Shown: piece by piece, positions 31,084 to 41,502 of the stretch
How the letters are laid out: every line of letters begins with the position of its first letter
Numbering within the stretch: position 1 is the stretch's first letter
Source: Sulfuritalea sp.
GTDB lineage: Bacteria > Pseudomonadota > Gammaproteobacteria > Burkholderiales > Rhodocyclaceae
Reading direction: 5' to 3'
DNA length: 64,000 bases
NCBI GenBank assembly: GCA_016712985.1
Contig: JADJQA010000010.1
Span: 1 to 64,000, forward strand
Program-made: the position numbers and the translations under genes
Notes under the pieces: model-generated
The model's input: only the letters and a program-made list of their open reading frames with translations
What the model was told of the DNA's origin: nothing
Databases searched by the model: none

Positions 31084-32535
31084 TCAGCGGGTGTCTCTCG
31101 CTGCCATGAGCGTTAAGTGCAGCGGCCGTTTATCCACCGCCAGCGACGCCTCGTGCATCGTTTCCGAGAGCGTCGGATGCGCGTGACAGATGCGGGCGAT
31201 GTCTTCCGATGAAGCATTGAATTCCATCGCCACGACGGCTTCGGAAATCAGTTCAGAGGCATTGTTGCCGATCACATGCACGCCGAGAATGCGGTCGGTT
31301 TTGGCGCAAGCCAGCATCTTGACGAAGCCGGTGGTGTCGCCTTGGCCCAGTGCGCGACCGTTGGCGGCAAAGGGAATCTGCCCTGTGCGGTAGTCGATAC
31401 CTTCGTTCTTGAGTTGCTGCTCGGTCTTGCCGACCCAGGCGATTTCCGGGTGGGTATAGATGACCCAGGGTACGGTATCGGGATTGAAATGCCCCTTCTG
31501 TCCGGCGATGCATTCCGCCACCATCACTCCCTCTTCCATGCTCTTGTGCGCCAGCATCGGGCCGGGAACGACATCACCCACAGCCCAGACATTGGGCAGG
31601 TTGGTGCGGCAATTGTGGTCAACACCGATATAGCCGCGCGAATCAAGGGCGAGGTCGACATTCTCAACGCCGAGCCCTTCGGTATGGGGCACACGGCCCA
31701 CGGAGATAATCAGGCGATCGCATTGCAGGATCCGGATTTCGTCGCCCAGTTCGTACTCCACCGTGACACCTTCCCTCGCGACTTCAACCTTGGTGATATT
31801 CACGCCGAGCTGGATGTCGAGTCCCTGTTTCTTGGTAAAGACCTTCCAGGCTTCCTTGGCGACGGCCTGATCAACGGAGGCCAGGAAATCCGGCAGGGCT
31901 TCAAGTATCGTGACTTCGGCACCGAGGCGCTTCCAAACCGAACCCAGTTCCAGACCGATCACGCCGGCACCAATGACGCCCAGACGCTTGGGCACGGAAT
32001 CGAACTGCAGCGCGCCGACGTTGTCGCAGATTATCGTGTTATCAACCGGGATGCCCGGCAGATGGCGCGCCCTGGACCCGGTGGCGACAATGACATGGGT
32101 GGCGTCCACCGTTTCGCCGGCCACCTCGACCTGCCAGCGGTCGTCCTCGCGGCCGACAAACCTGCCATGTCCGGGCAACAGCGTGATCTTGTGCTTCTTG
32201 AACAGGCCCTTGATGCCGCCGGTGAGCTGCCCGACGATGTTGTCCTTGCGCTGCATCATGGTCGCGACGTCCATCTTGACGCCCGTGGTGGAAATCCCGT
32301 GCATGACAAAGGAGTGGCCGGCCTGCTCGAACAGTTCCGAGGATTGCAGCAGCGCCTTCGAGGGAATGCAGCCGACATTGAGACAGGTGCCGCCGAGTCG
32401 CACTTCGCCCCTCGGGTCGGCGTAGGACTCGGATTCGACGCAGGCAGTGGACCAACCGAGCTGCGCGGCGCGAATCGCCGCGACATAGCCTCCCGGGCCG
32501 CCACCGATTACTACGACATCAAACTGTTTGTTCAT
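31084..32535 (-). CDS. lpdA: Dihydrolipoyl dehydrogenase, E3 of 2-oxoglutarate dehydrogenase
   Basis: 483-residue flavoprotein that reoxidises dihydrolipoamide on OdhB with NAD. FAD site VVVIGGGPGGYVAAIRAAQL, redox pair Cys 51 and Cys 56 (GGTCLNVGCIPSK), NAD site RLGVIGAGVIGLELGSVWKR, and the C-terminal His-Glu pair in HAHPTLSETMHEA. Last enzyme gene of the odhA-odhB-lpd set, separated from odhB by an ACGCAGAG repeat. Intact. Confidence 0.95.
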   Translation of the reverse strand: MNKQFDVVVIGGGPGGYVAAIRAAQLGWSTACVESESYADPRGEVRLGGTCLNVGCIPSKALLQSSELFEQAGHSFVMHGISTTGVKMDVATMMQRKDNIVGQLTGGIKGLFKKHKITLLPGHGRFVGREDDRWQVEVAGETVDATHVIVATGSRARHLPGIPVDNTIICDNVGALQFDSVPKRLGVIGAGVIGLELGSVWKRLGAEVTILEALPDFLASVDQAVAKEAWKVFTKKQGLDIQLGVNITKVEVAREGVTVEYELGDEIRILQCDRLIISVGRVPHTEGLGVENVDLALDSRGYIGVDHNCRTNLPNVWAVGDVVPGPMLAHKSMEEGVMVAECIAGQKGHFNPDTVPWVIYTHPEIAWVGKTEQQLKNEGIDYRTGQIPFAANGRALGQGDTTGFVKMLACAKTDRILGVHVIGNNASELISEAVVAMEFNASSEDIARICHAHPTLSETMHEASLAVDKRPLHLTLMAARDTR

Positions 32536-32549
32536 GACATAACCTCTTT

Positions 32550-32634
32550 GGACGCCGAGATCGCGGAGGCGCAGAGGACGCAGAGAAAGGCAAGAAAAAC
32601 TCTGCGTTCTCCGCGCCCCTGCGTACTCTGCGTT
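32550..32634. repeat. ACGCAGAG-type palindromic intergenic repeat, copy 2
   Basis: GCGCAGAGGACGCAGAGAAAG in the left arm (to about 32589) and ACTCTGCGTTC...GTACTCTGCGTTG in the right arm form a long imperfect inverted repeat. Same family as 7047-7150. Sits between odhB and lpd. Confidence 0.75.
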
Positions 32635-32643
32635 GAAAGTGTT

Positions 32644-33898
32644 TCAAACATCCAGCAGGAGGCGCGCCGGATCTTCCATCGCCTCCTTGATGGTTACCAG
32701 GCCCAGCACCGCCTCGCGGCCGTCGATGATGCGATGATCGTAGGACATGGCCAGATAGTTGATCGGACGCACCACCACCTGGCCGTTTTCGACGACTGCG
32801 CGGTCCTTGGTCGCATGCACGCCGAGGATGGCCGACTGGGGCGGGTTGATGATCGGGGTCGACAGCATCGAGCCGAAGGTGCCGCCGTTGGAAATGGTGA
32901 AGGTGCCGCCGCTGAGGTCTTCCAGGGAGAGCTTGCCATCCCTGGCCTTGGCGCCAAACTCGGCGATCTTCTTTTCGATCTGGGCCAGGCTCATCTGGTC
33001 GGCGTCGCGCAGGATCGGCACCACCAGGCCGCGCGGGCTGCCAACCGCAATCCCGATGTCAAAGTAGCCGTGATAGACGATGTCGTTGCCGTCGACCGAG
33101 GCATTGATGACCGGATACTTTTTCAGTGCGGCGACGGCCGCCTTGACGAAAAAGGACATGAAGCCCAGCTTGACGCCATGCTCCTTCTCGAACCGGTCCT
33201 GGTATTTCTTGCGCATCTCCATCACCGGGGCCATATTGACTTCGTTGAAGGTCGTCAGGATGGCATTGGTCGCCTGCGACTGCACCAGGCGTTCGGCGAC
33301 ACGGGCGCGCAGGCGCGACATCGGGACCCGCTGCTCGGGACGGTCGGCGATGATGGCCTCCGCGCTTACCACGTTGGGCTGCGGCAGCGCGGGCTTTTCG
33401 GCGGGAGTCATGCGCAGCGGTATCCCCTGGGTCGGCGCCGGAGGGACGGCGGCAGGGACCGGTGCCGCCTTGGCGCCGCCGCTGACATCTTCCTTGAGAA
33501 TGCGGCCGCCGCGACCACTACCCTGGACATCCGCGGCAGCGATGCCTTTTTCATCCATGATCTTGCGCGCGGCAGGCATTGCGGTTGCCGCCGCCGGGGC
33601 TTGCGCCACCTTGGCCGCCGCGGCCGGCTTCTTCGCGGGAGCCGCGACGCCCTTTGGCCGAGGTATCGAGTTGGGCAATGACTTCGCCTGAAACCACGCT
33701 TTCACCACTGGCTTTGATGATCTTGACGATCACGCCGGCCTCCGCCGCGGGCAATTCCAGCACCACCTTGTCGGTTTCGATATCGACCAGGTTCTGGTCG
33801 CGGGCCACCGCATCACCCTCCTTGACATGCCAGGCGGAAAGGGTGGCCTCGGCGACCGACTCGGACAGTTGTGGAACCTTGACTTCGATCAGCATCAT
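32644..33898 (-). pseudogene. odhB: 2-oxoglutarate dehydrogenase E2 OdhB, one-base frameshift in the linker
   Basis: Dihydrolipoyl succinyltransferase core of the complex. The N-terminal lipoyl domain (1-78) has the lipoylated Lys 44 in ETDKVVLE. An Ala/Pro linker, an E3-binding region (ARKIMDEKGIAAADVQGSGR) and the catalytic domain ending SYDHRIIDGREAVLGLV follow in a second frame to 32644. The break is at about 33650-33656: AAAGGG on the minus strand holds one extra base, and removing it joins IAQLDTSAKG to VAAPAKKPAAA. Corrected length about 417, normal. Because this gene is central to the TCA cycle, sequencing error is the better explanation. Confidence 0.93.
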
Positions 33899-33920
33899 TT
33901 TCTCGCTCCGTCTTGCCGGT

Positions 33921-36764
33921 TCATTCCGGCGCCTTCATCTTGCCGAACGCGCCTTCGATCAGGGCCTTCTGCTGGGCGTTATGTTTTGAATAGTAGCCAA
34001 CCGCGGGCGACGCGGACGCCGGTCGACTGACCAGGAACAGGCCTTGTCCGGCGCGCGTCGAGCGCAGCAGATGATGGCGCGAAGCGAGCCAGTACCAGCA
34101 GCCCTGGTTGCGCGGCTCTTCCTGGCACCAGACCAGTTCCTTGGCCTTCGGCCACTTGGCGAGTTCGGCCTGGAGCGCGTCATTCGGGAAGGGGTAGACC
34201 TGCTCCAGACGTACGACAGCGGTATTGGTGATCTTTTGCTCGCGGCGGTGTGCAATGAGTTCGTAATACACCTTGCCCGAGCAAAGCACCACGCGCGTGG
34301 CTTTCTTCGGATCGATCTCCTCGCTTTCGCCGATGACCGTGCGGAAGCCGCCAGAGGCCAATTCATCAAGCGGCGACGCGGCGTCCTTGTGGCGCAGCAG
34401 CGACTTGGGTGTGATGACGATCAGCGGCTTCCTGACCTTGCGCAGCATCTGGCGGCGCAGCAAATGGAAAATCTGTGCCGCCGAACTCGGAATGCAGACC
34501 TGCCAGTTCAACTCGCCCGAGAGGTTCATGTAGCGTTCGATGCGCGCCGAGGAATGCTCCGGGCCCTGCCCTTCGTAGCCATGCGGCAGCAACAAGGTCA
34601 GACCCGATACACGCCCCCACTTGGCTTCGCCGGAACAGATGAACTGATCGATGACCACTTGCGCGCCGTTGGCGAAATCGCCGAACTGGGCTTCCCACAC
34701 CACCAGTTCATTCGGCTCCGCCGTCGAGTAGCCATATTCAAATGCCATCACGGCTTCCTCGGACAGCACCGAGTCGATGACGATGAAAGGCGCCTGCTTG
34801 GCATCGAGATGCTGCAGCGGAATATGGTTGCCGTGATCCCATCTTTCGCGGTTCTGGTCGTGCAGCACGGCGTGGCGGTGAAAAAAGGTGCCGCGACCGA
34901 CATCTTCGCCGGAGACCCGCACGCCGAATCCCTGCATCAGCAGCGTCGCATAGGCCAGGTTCTCGCCCATGCCCCAGTCCACCGGCAGTTTGCCTTCGCC
35001 CATCAGGCGGCGGTCATCGATGATCTTCTGCACCCGGGAGTGCAAAGTGAAGTTTTCGGGAACCCTGGTGATCAGCCGGGCAAGCTTCTGCAAGTCGGCC
35101 GCCGGCACCGCCGTGTTGCATTCGTCGCTGTAGGCCTGCCCGACATATTGCGACCAGTCGATGGCAAATTTCGCCGTATAGTTTTCCAGCACCGGGTTGT
35201 AGAGCAGTTCGCCGCGATCCAGCGCGGCGCGGTAGTCGGCAATGATCTGCTCGGGTTCGTCGGGGGTGCAAACGCCCTGCGCCACCAGTTTGTCGGCATA
35301 CAGCTTGCGCGTTCCAGGGTGCTGGGCAATCTTCTTGTACATCAGGGGCTGAGTCACCATCGGCTCGTCCTGCTCGTTGTGGCCGAGCTTGCGGAAGCAG
35401 ACCAGGTCGACCACGACATCCTTCTTGAACTCCTGGCGAAATTCCATGGCGATCCGGGTGACGAAAGCCACGGCTTCCGGGTCGTCGCCATTGACGTGGA
35501 AGATCGGCGCTTCGATCATCTTGAAGATGTCGGTGCAATACAGCGAGGAACGGTAGTCGCGCAGATCCGAGGTGGTGAAGCCGATCTGGTTGTTCACCAC
35601 GATATGCACCGTGCCGCCGGTGCCATAGCCGCGGGTGTTGGAAAAGTTGAGCATCTCCTGATTGACGCCCTGCCCGGCCACCGCCGCATCGCCGTGAATC
35701 AGCAGAGCCAGCGCCTGGCTGCCGGTCTTGTCGCCGCGCCGCCGCTGGCGGGCATACACCGAGCCCTCGACCACCGGGTTGACGATCTCGAGGTGCGACG
35801 GGTTGAAAGAAAGCGAGAGATGCACGGGCCCGCCGGGTGTTGCAACATCGGATGAAAACCCCATGTGGTACTTGACATCACCCGCCGTCAGATCGACGGC
35901 CTTCTTGCCCTCGAACTCGTCGAACAGCATCTTCGGTGCCTTGCCCAGCGTATTCACCAGCACGTTCAGCCGGCCGCGATGGGCCATGCCGATGACGATC
36001 TCCTGCACGCCAAGGCTACCGGCCACGCGGATCAGCTCATCCATCGCCAGGATGGTCGACTCGCCGCCTTCCAGCGAAAAGCGCTTTTGCCCGACATAGC
36101 GCGTGTGCAGGTAGCGCTCCAGCGTCTCTGCCGCAGTCACCCGTTCAAGAAAACGCTTCTTTTGCTCCGTGCTGTGGGACGGCGTGGCGCGAACCGGTTC
36201 CAGCTTGGCCTGCAGCCAGCGCTTTTGCTGAATGTCGGCGATGTACATGTACTCGGCGCCAATCGTACCGCAGTAGGTCTGGCGCACGGCCTCCAGAATC
36301 TCGCGCAGCGTGGCGGACTCAGGTACCGCGGTGAATGAACCTGCCTGGAAGACCTGTCCGAGGTCGGCCTCGGTGAAGCCATAGTGGGACGGCTCAAGCT
36401 CGGGGATCGCCGGACGCTCGCTGCGCTTCAAGGGATCGAGCTGCGCCCAGCGGTTGCCGAGGAAGCGGTAGGCGTTGATGATCTGCAGCACCTTGACCTG
36501 CTTGCCATCGGAACTGGCGGTGCGGGACGGCGCCTGGAGCGTGCCCTCCTTGGCGCGTTGGGCAAAGGAAGTGATGATCGGATAATGGGCCACGTCGGGC
36601 CCGGTATAGCTGCCGGCGCCCGGCAGATTTGCCAGCTTGTCGAAATAGTCGCGCCAGGTCGGCTCCACCGAGGCCGGATTGGCCAGGTAGGCGTCGTAGA
36701 GCGCTTCGATGTACGGCGTGTTGGCGCCGAACAGATACGAGTTGGCCAGCATCTGCTTCATCAT
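33921..36764 (-). CDS. odhA: 2-oxoglutarate dehydrogenase E1 OdhA/SucA
   Basis: Thiamine-diphosphate decarboxylase of the oxoglutarate dehydrogenase complex, 947 residues. The N-terminus MMKQMLANSYLFGANTPYIE is the family's short helix that binds E2; GMAHRGRLNVLVNTLGK and HGDAAVAGQGVNQE are conserved active-site regions; NNQIGFTT and the C-terminal transketolase fold (ELVWCQEEPRNQGCW) complete it. GAGGTGA upstream of the ATG. Intact. A terminator separates it from gltA upstream, so it probably has its own promoter or readthrough. Confidence 0.95.
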   Translation of the reverse strand: MMKQMLANSYLFGANTPYIEALYDAYLANPASVEPTWRDYFDKLANLPGAGSYTGPDVAHYPIITSFAQRAKEGTLQAPSRTASSDGKQVKVLQIINAYRFLGNRWAQLDPLKRSERPAIPELEPSHYGFTEADLGQVFQAGSFTAVPESATLREILEAVRQTYCGTIGAEYMYIADIQQKRWLQAKLEPVRATPSHSTEQKKRFLERVTAAETLERYLHTRYVGQKRFSLEGGESTILAMDELIRVAGSLGVQEIVIGMAHRGRLNVLVNTLGKAPKMLFDEFEGKKAVDLTAGDVKYHMGFSSDVATPGGPVHLSLSFNPSHLEIVNPVVEGSVYARQRRRGDKTGSQALALLIHGDAAVAGQGVNQEMLNFSNTRGYGTGGTVHIVVNNQIGFTTSDLRDYRSSLYCTDIFKMIEAPIFHVNGDDPEAVAFVTRIAMEFRQEFKKDVVVDLVCFRKLGHNEQDEPMVTQPLMYKKIAQHPGTRKLYADKLVAQGVCTPDEPEQIIADYRAALDRGELLYNPVLENYTAKFAIDWSQYVGQAYSDECNTAVPAADLQKLARLITRVPENFTLHSRVQKIIDDRRLMGEGKLPVDWGMGENLAYATLLMQGFGVRVSGEDVGRGTFFHRHAVLHDQNRERWDHGNHIPLQHLDAKQAPFIVIDSVLSEEAVMAFEYGYSTAEPNELVVWEAQFGDFANGAQVVIDQFICSGEAKWGRVSGLTLLLPHGYEGQGPEHSSARIERYMNLSGELNWQVCIPSSAAQIFHLLRRQMLRKVRKPLIVITPKSLLRHKDAASPLDELASGGFRTVIGESEEIDPKKATRVVLCSGKVYYELIAHRREQKITNTAVVRLEQVYPFPNDALQAELAKWPKAKELVWCQEEPRNQGCWYWLASRHHLLRSTRAGQGLFLVSRPASASPAVGYYSKHNAQQKALIEGAFGKMKAPE

Positions 36765-36803
36765 GGCGTCACCTCATCCCGATTGAGATACACAACAAAC
36801 AAA

Positions 36804-36823
36804 GGGGCGTCGTGCGCCGCCCC
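36804..36823 (-). terminator. Terminator-like hairpin between gltA and odhA
   Basis: On the minus strand GGGGCG (36823-36818) pairs with CGCCCC (36809-36804) and is followed by TTTGTTTGTTG. It lies just after the gltA stop. Confidence 0.7.
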
Positions 36824-36835
36824 TCCCCTGTAGCT

Positions 36836-38128
36836 CTAGCGCAGGTTCAGCGGCTTGACGTCGCGACGCGCAGTGCCGATGTATAACTGGCGCGGGCGAC
36901 CGATCTTGTACTCGGGATCGGTCAGCATTTCTTCCCACTGCGTCATCCAGCCGACCGTACGCGCCAGGGCGAAGATGCAGGTGAACATCGAGGTCGGGAT
37001 GCCCAGCGCCTTTTGCACGATGCCCGAGTAGAAGTCGACATTCGGATAGAGTTTTTTCTCTATGAAATAGTCGTCTTCGAGCGCGATCGTTTCCAGTTCC
37101 TTGGCCAGCTTGAACAGACGGTCGTTCTCCAGACCGAGTTCGGCCAGGACATCGGCGCAGACCTTGCCCATCAGCTTGGCGCGCGGATCGAAGTTCTTGT
37201 ATACCCGATGCCCGAAGCCCATCAGCTTGAAGCTGTCGTTCTTGTCCTTGGCGCGCGCGATGTACTCGCCGACGCGCGAGACGTCGCCGATTTCCTCCAG
37301 CATCTGCAGGCAGGCTTCGTTGGCGCCGCCATGCGCCGGACCCCAGAGGCAGGCGATGCCTGCCGAGATGCAGGCGAAGGGGTTGGCCCCCGAAGAACCG
37401 GCCAGGCGCACTGTGGACGTCGAGGCGTTCTGCTCGTGGTCGGCATGCAGGGTGAAGATGATGTCAAGGGCCCGCACCAGCACCGGATTGGGCTTGTAAG
37501 CCTCGGCCGGCGTGCCGAACATCATGTGCAGGAAGTTGGCCGTGTAGTCGAGATCGTTGCGCGGATACATGAACGGCTGGCCAACGGAGTATTTGTAGGC
37601 CATGGCGGCAAGCGTCGGCAGCTTGGCCACCATGCGATTGAAGGAGATCGAGCGATGCGCGGCATCGGAAAAATCGGCGGCATCGTGGTAGAAGGCCGAC
37701 AGAGCCCCGACCACGCCGACCATCACGGCCATCGGGTGCGCGTCGCGACGAAAGCCCTGATAGAACTTCACGAGTTGCTCGTGCACCATGGTGTGGTTCT
37801 TGATGATGGCCTCGAAACCGGTCTTCTGCGTCGGGTTCGGCAGTTCGCCATTTTTCAGCAAGTAGGCGACTTCGAGGAAGCTGCAGGTCTCCGCGAGTTG
37901 CTCGATCGGATAGCCGCGATACAGCAGCTCGCCCTTGTCGCCATCGATGAAGGTCACCTTCGACTGGCAGCTCGCCGTCGAAAGATAACCCGAGTCGTAG
38001 GTAAACATCCCGGTCTTGGCGCCAAGCGTGCGGATATCGATCACATCGTTGCCATGAACTCCCACCATCACGGGAAACTCAAAGGTCTTGCCATCGACGG
38101 TCAGCGTTGCTGTGCGATTCGAGCTCAT
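36836..38128 (-). CDS. gltA: Citrate synthase GltA
   Basis: Condenses acetyl-CoA and oxaloacetate. 430 residues, type II hexameric-length enzyme with the N-terminal beta domain (MSSNRTATLTVDGKTFEFPV). Catalytic motifs: LWGPAHGGANEA, MGFGHRVYKNFDPRAKLMG and DFYSGIVQKALGIP with the active-site Asp. Sits between sdhE and odhA on the minus strand. Intact. Confidence 0.96.
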   Translation of the reverse strand: MSSNRTATLTVDGKTFEFPVMVGVHGNDVIDIRTLGAKTGMFTYDSGYLSTASCQSKVTFIDGDKGELLYRGYPIEQLAETCSFLEVAYLLKNGELPNPTQKTGFEAIIKNHTMVHEQLVKFYQGFRRDAHPMAVMVGVVGALSAFYHDAADFSDAAHRSISFNRMVAKLPTLAAMAYKYSVGQPFMYPRNDLDYTANFLHMMFGTPAEAYKPNPVLVRALDIIFTLHADHEQNASTSTVRLAGSSGANPFACISAGIACLWGPAHGGANEACLQMLEEIGDVSRVGEYIARAKDKNDSFKLMGFGHRVYKNFDPRAKLMGKVCADVLAELGLENDRLFKLAKELETIALEDDYFIEKKLYPNVDFYSGIVQKALGIPTSMFTCIFALARTVGWMTQWEEMLTDPEYKIGRPRQLYIGTARRDVKPLNLR

Positions 38129-38197
38129 TGTCGGTTCCTCTGTCAGGGTCGGTTGAAATGCTGCACTTCGCTGCTTTGTTACTACAATAGCGGTCGC

Positions 38198-38446
38198 TCA
38201 GATTACCCGCAACCGCGCAATGATGCCTGTCAGTTGCGGATCGTCGCTGACTTCCCTGCCGCTGACCAGCGCCCAAAGCTCGTGGTCTTCAAGTTCCAGC
38301 AGCCGCGTCAGCGCCGCTTCGCCTTGCGTATCCAGCGTTTCGCCGTGATCTGCCCAGAAATGATCGAAAGCCAGATCCAGTTCCAGCATCGAACGCCGAC
38401 AATGCCATTTGAGTCGATTGATGCGCGCCGTGCGGTCTTCATTCAT
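38198..38446 (-). CDS. sdhE: FAD assembly factor SdhE
   Basis: 82 residues from MNEDRTARINRLKWHCRRSM. The helical CRRSMLELDLAF region corresponds to the RGxxELD motif that contacts SdhA, here with RRSMLELD. Promotes covalent flavinylation of SdhA. Start at 38446 chosen by family length; the open frame to 38533 is longer than the family. Its place between sdhB and gltA is typical of betaproteobacteria. Confidence 0.88.
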   Translation of the reverse strand: MNEDRTARINRLKWHCRRSMLELDLAFDHFWADHGETLDTQGEAALTRLLELEDHELWALVSGREVSDDPQLTGIIARLRVI

Positions 38447-38631
38447 CTCCAAACACTCCGTCCAAACGGGAAGCCGCGCCAGCGGCTGAACCGAAGTCAT
38501 CCCCTTCCACGGGGCGCAGGCGGGGACTCGCAAAGCCCCGCTTCGCGCCGCCGCAGCCGGCCGGCTGTGCTAAGCCGGCCATGGGCCGGCGGCCGGGCGT
38601 GTAGGTCATCATTTGGCATCATGGAAATGGT

Positions 38632-38652
38632 GGTCAGACGGCACGTCTGACC
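38632..38652 (-). terminator. Hairpin directly after sdhB
   Basis: GGTCAGACG (38632-38640), a three-base loop, and CGTCTGACC (38644-38652): nine perfect pairs one base past the sdhB stop. No long T run, so it may be an attenuator or an RNA-stability stem rather than a full terminator before sdhE. Confidence 0.5.
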
Positions 38653-38653
38653 A

Positions 38654-39355
38654 TCATTTCCTTGATCTGCCGATCGCCTTGGTCGGATTCAAGCCCTTGG
38701 GACAAACGTCGACGCAGTTCATGATGGTGTGACAACGGAACAGGCGATAGGGATCCTCAAGATCGTCGAGCCGTTCGCTGGTCGCCTGGTCGCGCGTATC
38801 GGCGATGAAACGGTAGGCCGCGAGCAGGCCGGCCGGGCCGACGAACTTGTCCGGATTCCACCAGAACGAGGGGCAGGCGGTCGAGCAACAGGCGCAGAGG
38901 ATGCACTCGTAGAGGCCGTTCAACTCCTCGCGATCCTCGGGTGATTGCAGGCGCTCGCGCTCCGGCGGCGGATCGTTGTTGATCAGGTAGGGCTTGATGG
39001 AGTTGTACTGCTTGAAAAACTGCGTCATATCCACGATCAGGTCGCGAATCACCGGCAGGCCCGGCAGCGGGCGCAGCACGATGGGCTTGCCCTCGGGAAA
39101 GCCTTCCATGGCGGCGAGGCAGGCCAGGCCGTTCTTGCCGTTGATGTTCATGGCATCGGATCCGCAGACCCCTTCGCGGCAGGAGCGGCGGAAGGAGATG
39201 GAGTCATCCTGCGCCTTCAGCTTGACCATGGCGTCGAGCAGCTTGCGATCCGTGGATTCCAGTTCCACGGAGATGTCCTGCATGTAGGGCTTGGCGTCCC
39301 GATCCGGATCGTAGCGATAGATCTTGAACTGGACGGTACGAGTTGCATTGGTCAT
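38654..39355 (-). CDS. sdhB: Succinate dehydrogenase iron-sulfur subunit SdhB
   Basis: 233 residues. Three cluster motifs are present: [2Fe-2S] CREGVCGSDAMNINGKNGLAC-type cysteines (about 58-79), [4Fe-4S] CILCACCSTAC (about 149) and [3Fe-4S] CHTIMNCVDVCPKGLNP (about 206). Passes electrons from SdhA FAD to ubiquinone. Lies 13 bases after sdhA. Confidence 0.96.
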   Translation of the reverse strand: MTNATRTVQFKIYRYDPDRDAKPYMQDISVELESTDRKLLDAMVKLKAQDDSISFRRSCREGVCGSDAMNINGKNGLACLAAMEGFPEGKPIVLRPLPGLPVIRDLIVDMTQFFKQYNSIKPYLINNDPPPERERLQSPEDREELNGLYECILCACCSTACPSFWWNPDKFVGPAGLLAAYRFIADTRDQATSERLDDLEDPYRLFRCHTIMNCVDVCPKGLNPTKAIGRSRK

Positions 39356-39368
39356 GATCTGTTCCTTC

Positions 39369-41157
39369 CTAGTAGGCGCGCTTCTTGAGCTCGATGGTAT
39401 CGACGCTCATCGGCTTCATCTGCACCGGCTTGTAATCGAGGCGGCTGCCTTCCCGGTACCACAGTGTGTGCTTCAGCCACTTCTTGTCGTTGCGGCCGTC
39501 GGGCGTCTCCGGCGTGTCGATCGCATCGTCGCGGACATGCGCGCCGCGCGACTCGGTACGGGCATTGGCCGAAACGATGGTGGCCTTGGCGACTTCGATC
39601 AGGTTGTCGAGTTCCAGCGCCTCGATGCGGGCGGTGTTGAAGACCTTCGACTTGTCCTTGATCTGGGTTCGTGCCACCTGCTGCTCGATCTCGCCGATGC
39701 GTTCGACGCCGGCGGCCAGCATGTCCTTGAAGCGGAACACGCCGGCGTGCTTCTGCATCGTGCGCTGCATGGTCAGACGCGTCTCATGCACATCGGCGCC
39801 GTCCTTCTGGCTATTGAGGCGATCGATGCGCGCCAGCGTGCGGTCGATGGCTTGCCTGATCGAGCGGCTTGTGCGCCTTGACGTCCTTGCGCAGGTCGCT
39901 GACGGCCGTTTCCCCGGCCGACTTGCCGAACACCAGCAGGTCGAGCAGCGAATTGGTGCCGAGACGGTTCGCGCCATGCACCGATGCGCAGGCGCACTCG
40001 CCCGCTGCATAGAAACCCGCCACCGGAGCGCTGTGGTTGCCCACCTGCGGAACCACGACCTGGCCCAAATAGTTGGTCGGAATGCCACCCATCTGGTAAT
40101 GACAGGTGGGCACCACCGGGATCGGCTCGCGCAACGCGTCGACACCGGCGAACTGCAAGGCGATCTCATGGATGCCGGGCAGGCGCTTCATGATGGTTTC
40201 GGGCGGCAGGTGCGTGATGTCGAGCAGCACGAAATCCTTGCTCGGCCCGCAGCCGCGGCCCTCGTTGATTTCCGTGGTCATCGCACGCGACACCACGTCA
40301 CGCGAAGCCAGATCCTTGGCATTGGGCGCGTAGCGTTCCATGAAGCGCTCGCCGGCCGAGTTGCGCAGGATGCCGCCCTCGCCACGCACGCCTTCGGTGA
40401 TCAGCACCCCGGCGCCGGCCACGCCGGTCGGGTGGAACTGCCAGAACTCCATGTCCTCCAGCGGGATGCCGGCACGCGCCGCCATGCCGACGCCATCACC
40501 GGTGTTGATGAAGGCGTTGGTCGAGGAGTAGTAGATGCGCCCCGCTCCACCAGTGGCGAAAATGGTCGCCTTGGCGTGGAAGACCACGACCTCGCCGGTT
40601 TCCATGTCCATCGCGGTGACGCCCAGCACATCGCCCTCGGCATCGCGCACCAGGTCCAGCGCCTGCCACTCGACGAAGAACTGCGTGTTCACCTTGACGT
40701 TGCGCTGGTACATCGCATGCAGCATGGCGTGGCCGGTGCGGTCGGCGGCGGCGCAGGAACGGCGCACCGGCTTTTCGCCGAAGTTCGACATGTGGCCGCC
40801 GAAAGGACGCTGATAGATCTTGCCGTTGTCGAGGCGATCGAAGGGCATGCCGTAGTGTTCCAGTTCGACCACCACTTCGTTGGCCTTGCGACACATGAAT
40901 TCAATCGCGTCCTGGTCGCCGAGCCAGTCGGAACCCTTGACCGTGTCATACATGTGCCAGTGCCAGTGATCTTCCTCGGAGTTGCCCAGGGAGGCCGCGA
41001 CGCCACCCTGCGCTGCCACGGTATGTGAGCGGGTGGGGAAAACCTTGGTCAGTACCGCGGTCTTGAAGCCGGCTTCTGACAGTTGAATCGCGGCACGCAG
41101 ACCGGCGCCGCCAGCGCCGACAATGACTGCATCGAATTTGCGAACGGTATGACTCAC
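39369..41157 (-). pseudogene. sdhA: Succinate dehydrogenase flavoprotein SdhA, one-base frameshift in the C-terminal part
   Basis: Oxidises succinate to fumarate with covalent FAD. The start is GTG at 41157 (GGAGG 6 bases upstream) overlapping the sdhD stop as GTGA. VIVGAGGAGLRAAIQL binds FAD; His 45 in TRSHTVAAQGG carries it covalently; substrate motifs include HPTGVAGAGVLITEG and FYAAGECACASVHGANRLG. The frame from 41157 goes out of register at about 39850-39870 (after DVKAHKPLD); the second frame continues RQAIDRTLARIDRL and ends KKRAY at 39369. Corrected length about 595, as expected. Probably an indel error. Confidence 0.94.
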
Positions 41158-41501
41158 GGCAACCTCCAGATGATCTGAACAGCCCAGCCGGCGTAACCGA
41201 CCAAGGCGAGGAGCGTCAGCACATGCAGCGTGACGCGGATGGTCGCGGGCTTGACGTAATCCATCCAGATGTCGCGGACACCGACCCATGCGTGATAGCA
41301 AAGGCTGATGATGAACAGGAAGGTAATGAAGCGTATGAAGCCGTTAGCCATGAATGCATGCCAGACCTCGCGGGAACCGGTAACGCCGCCGAGCGTCGCC
41401 GCGAACATGATCACGGTATAGGCCGCCATGATTATCGCGGTAATACGCTGCGCCAGCCAGTCCATCAGGCCGTAATGGGCGCCAACAACAAGTCGCTTCA
41501 T
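41154..41501 (-). CDS. sdhD: Succinate dehydrogenase membrane anchor SdhD
   Basis: 115 residues with three membrane helices (IITAIIMAAYTVIMFAATLG, FIRFITFLFIISLCYHAWVG, LHVLTLLALVGYAGW). The conserved Tyr-His around LCYHAWVGVRDIWMDYVKP supplies the heme b ligand and quinone site. One base separates it from sdhC. Confidence 0.92.
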   Translation of the reverse strand: MKRLVVGAHYGLMDWLAQRITAIIMAAYTVIMFAATLGGVTGSREVWHAFMANGFIRFITFLFIISLCYHAWVGVRDIWMDYVKPATIRVTLHVLTLLALVGYAGWAVQIIWRLP

Positions 41502-41502
41502 G

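Noticed and set aside
31276..33681. Plus-strand ORF of 801 codons opposite lpd and odhB
   Set aside because: Shadow frame; crosses an intergenic repeat and has no family features.
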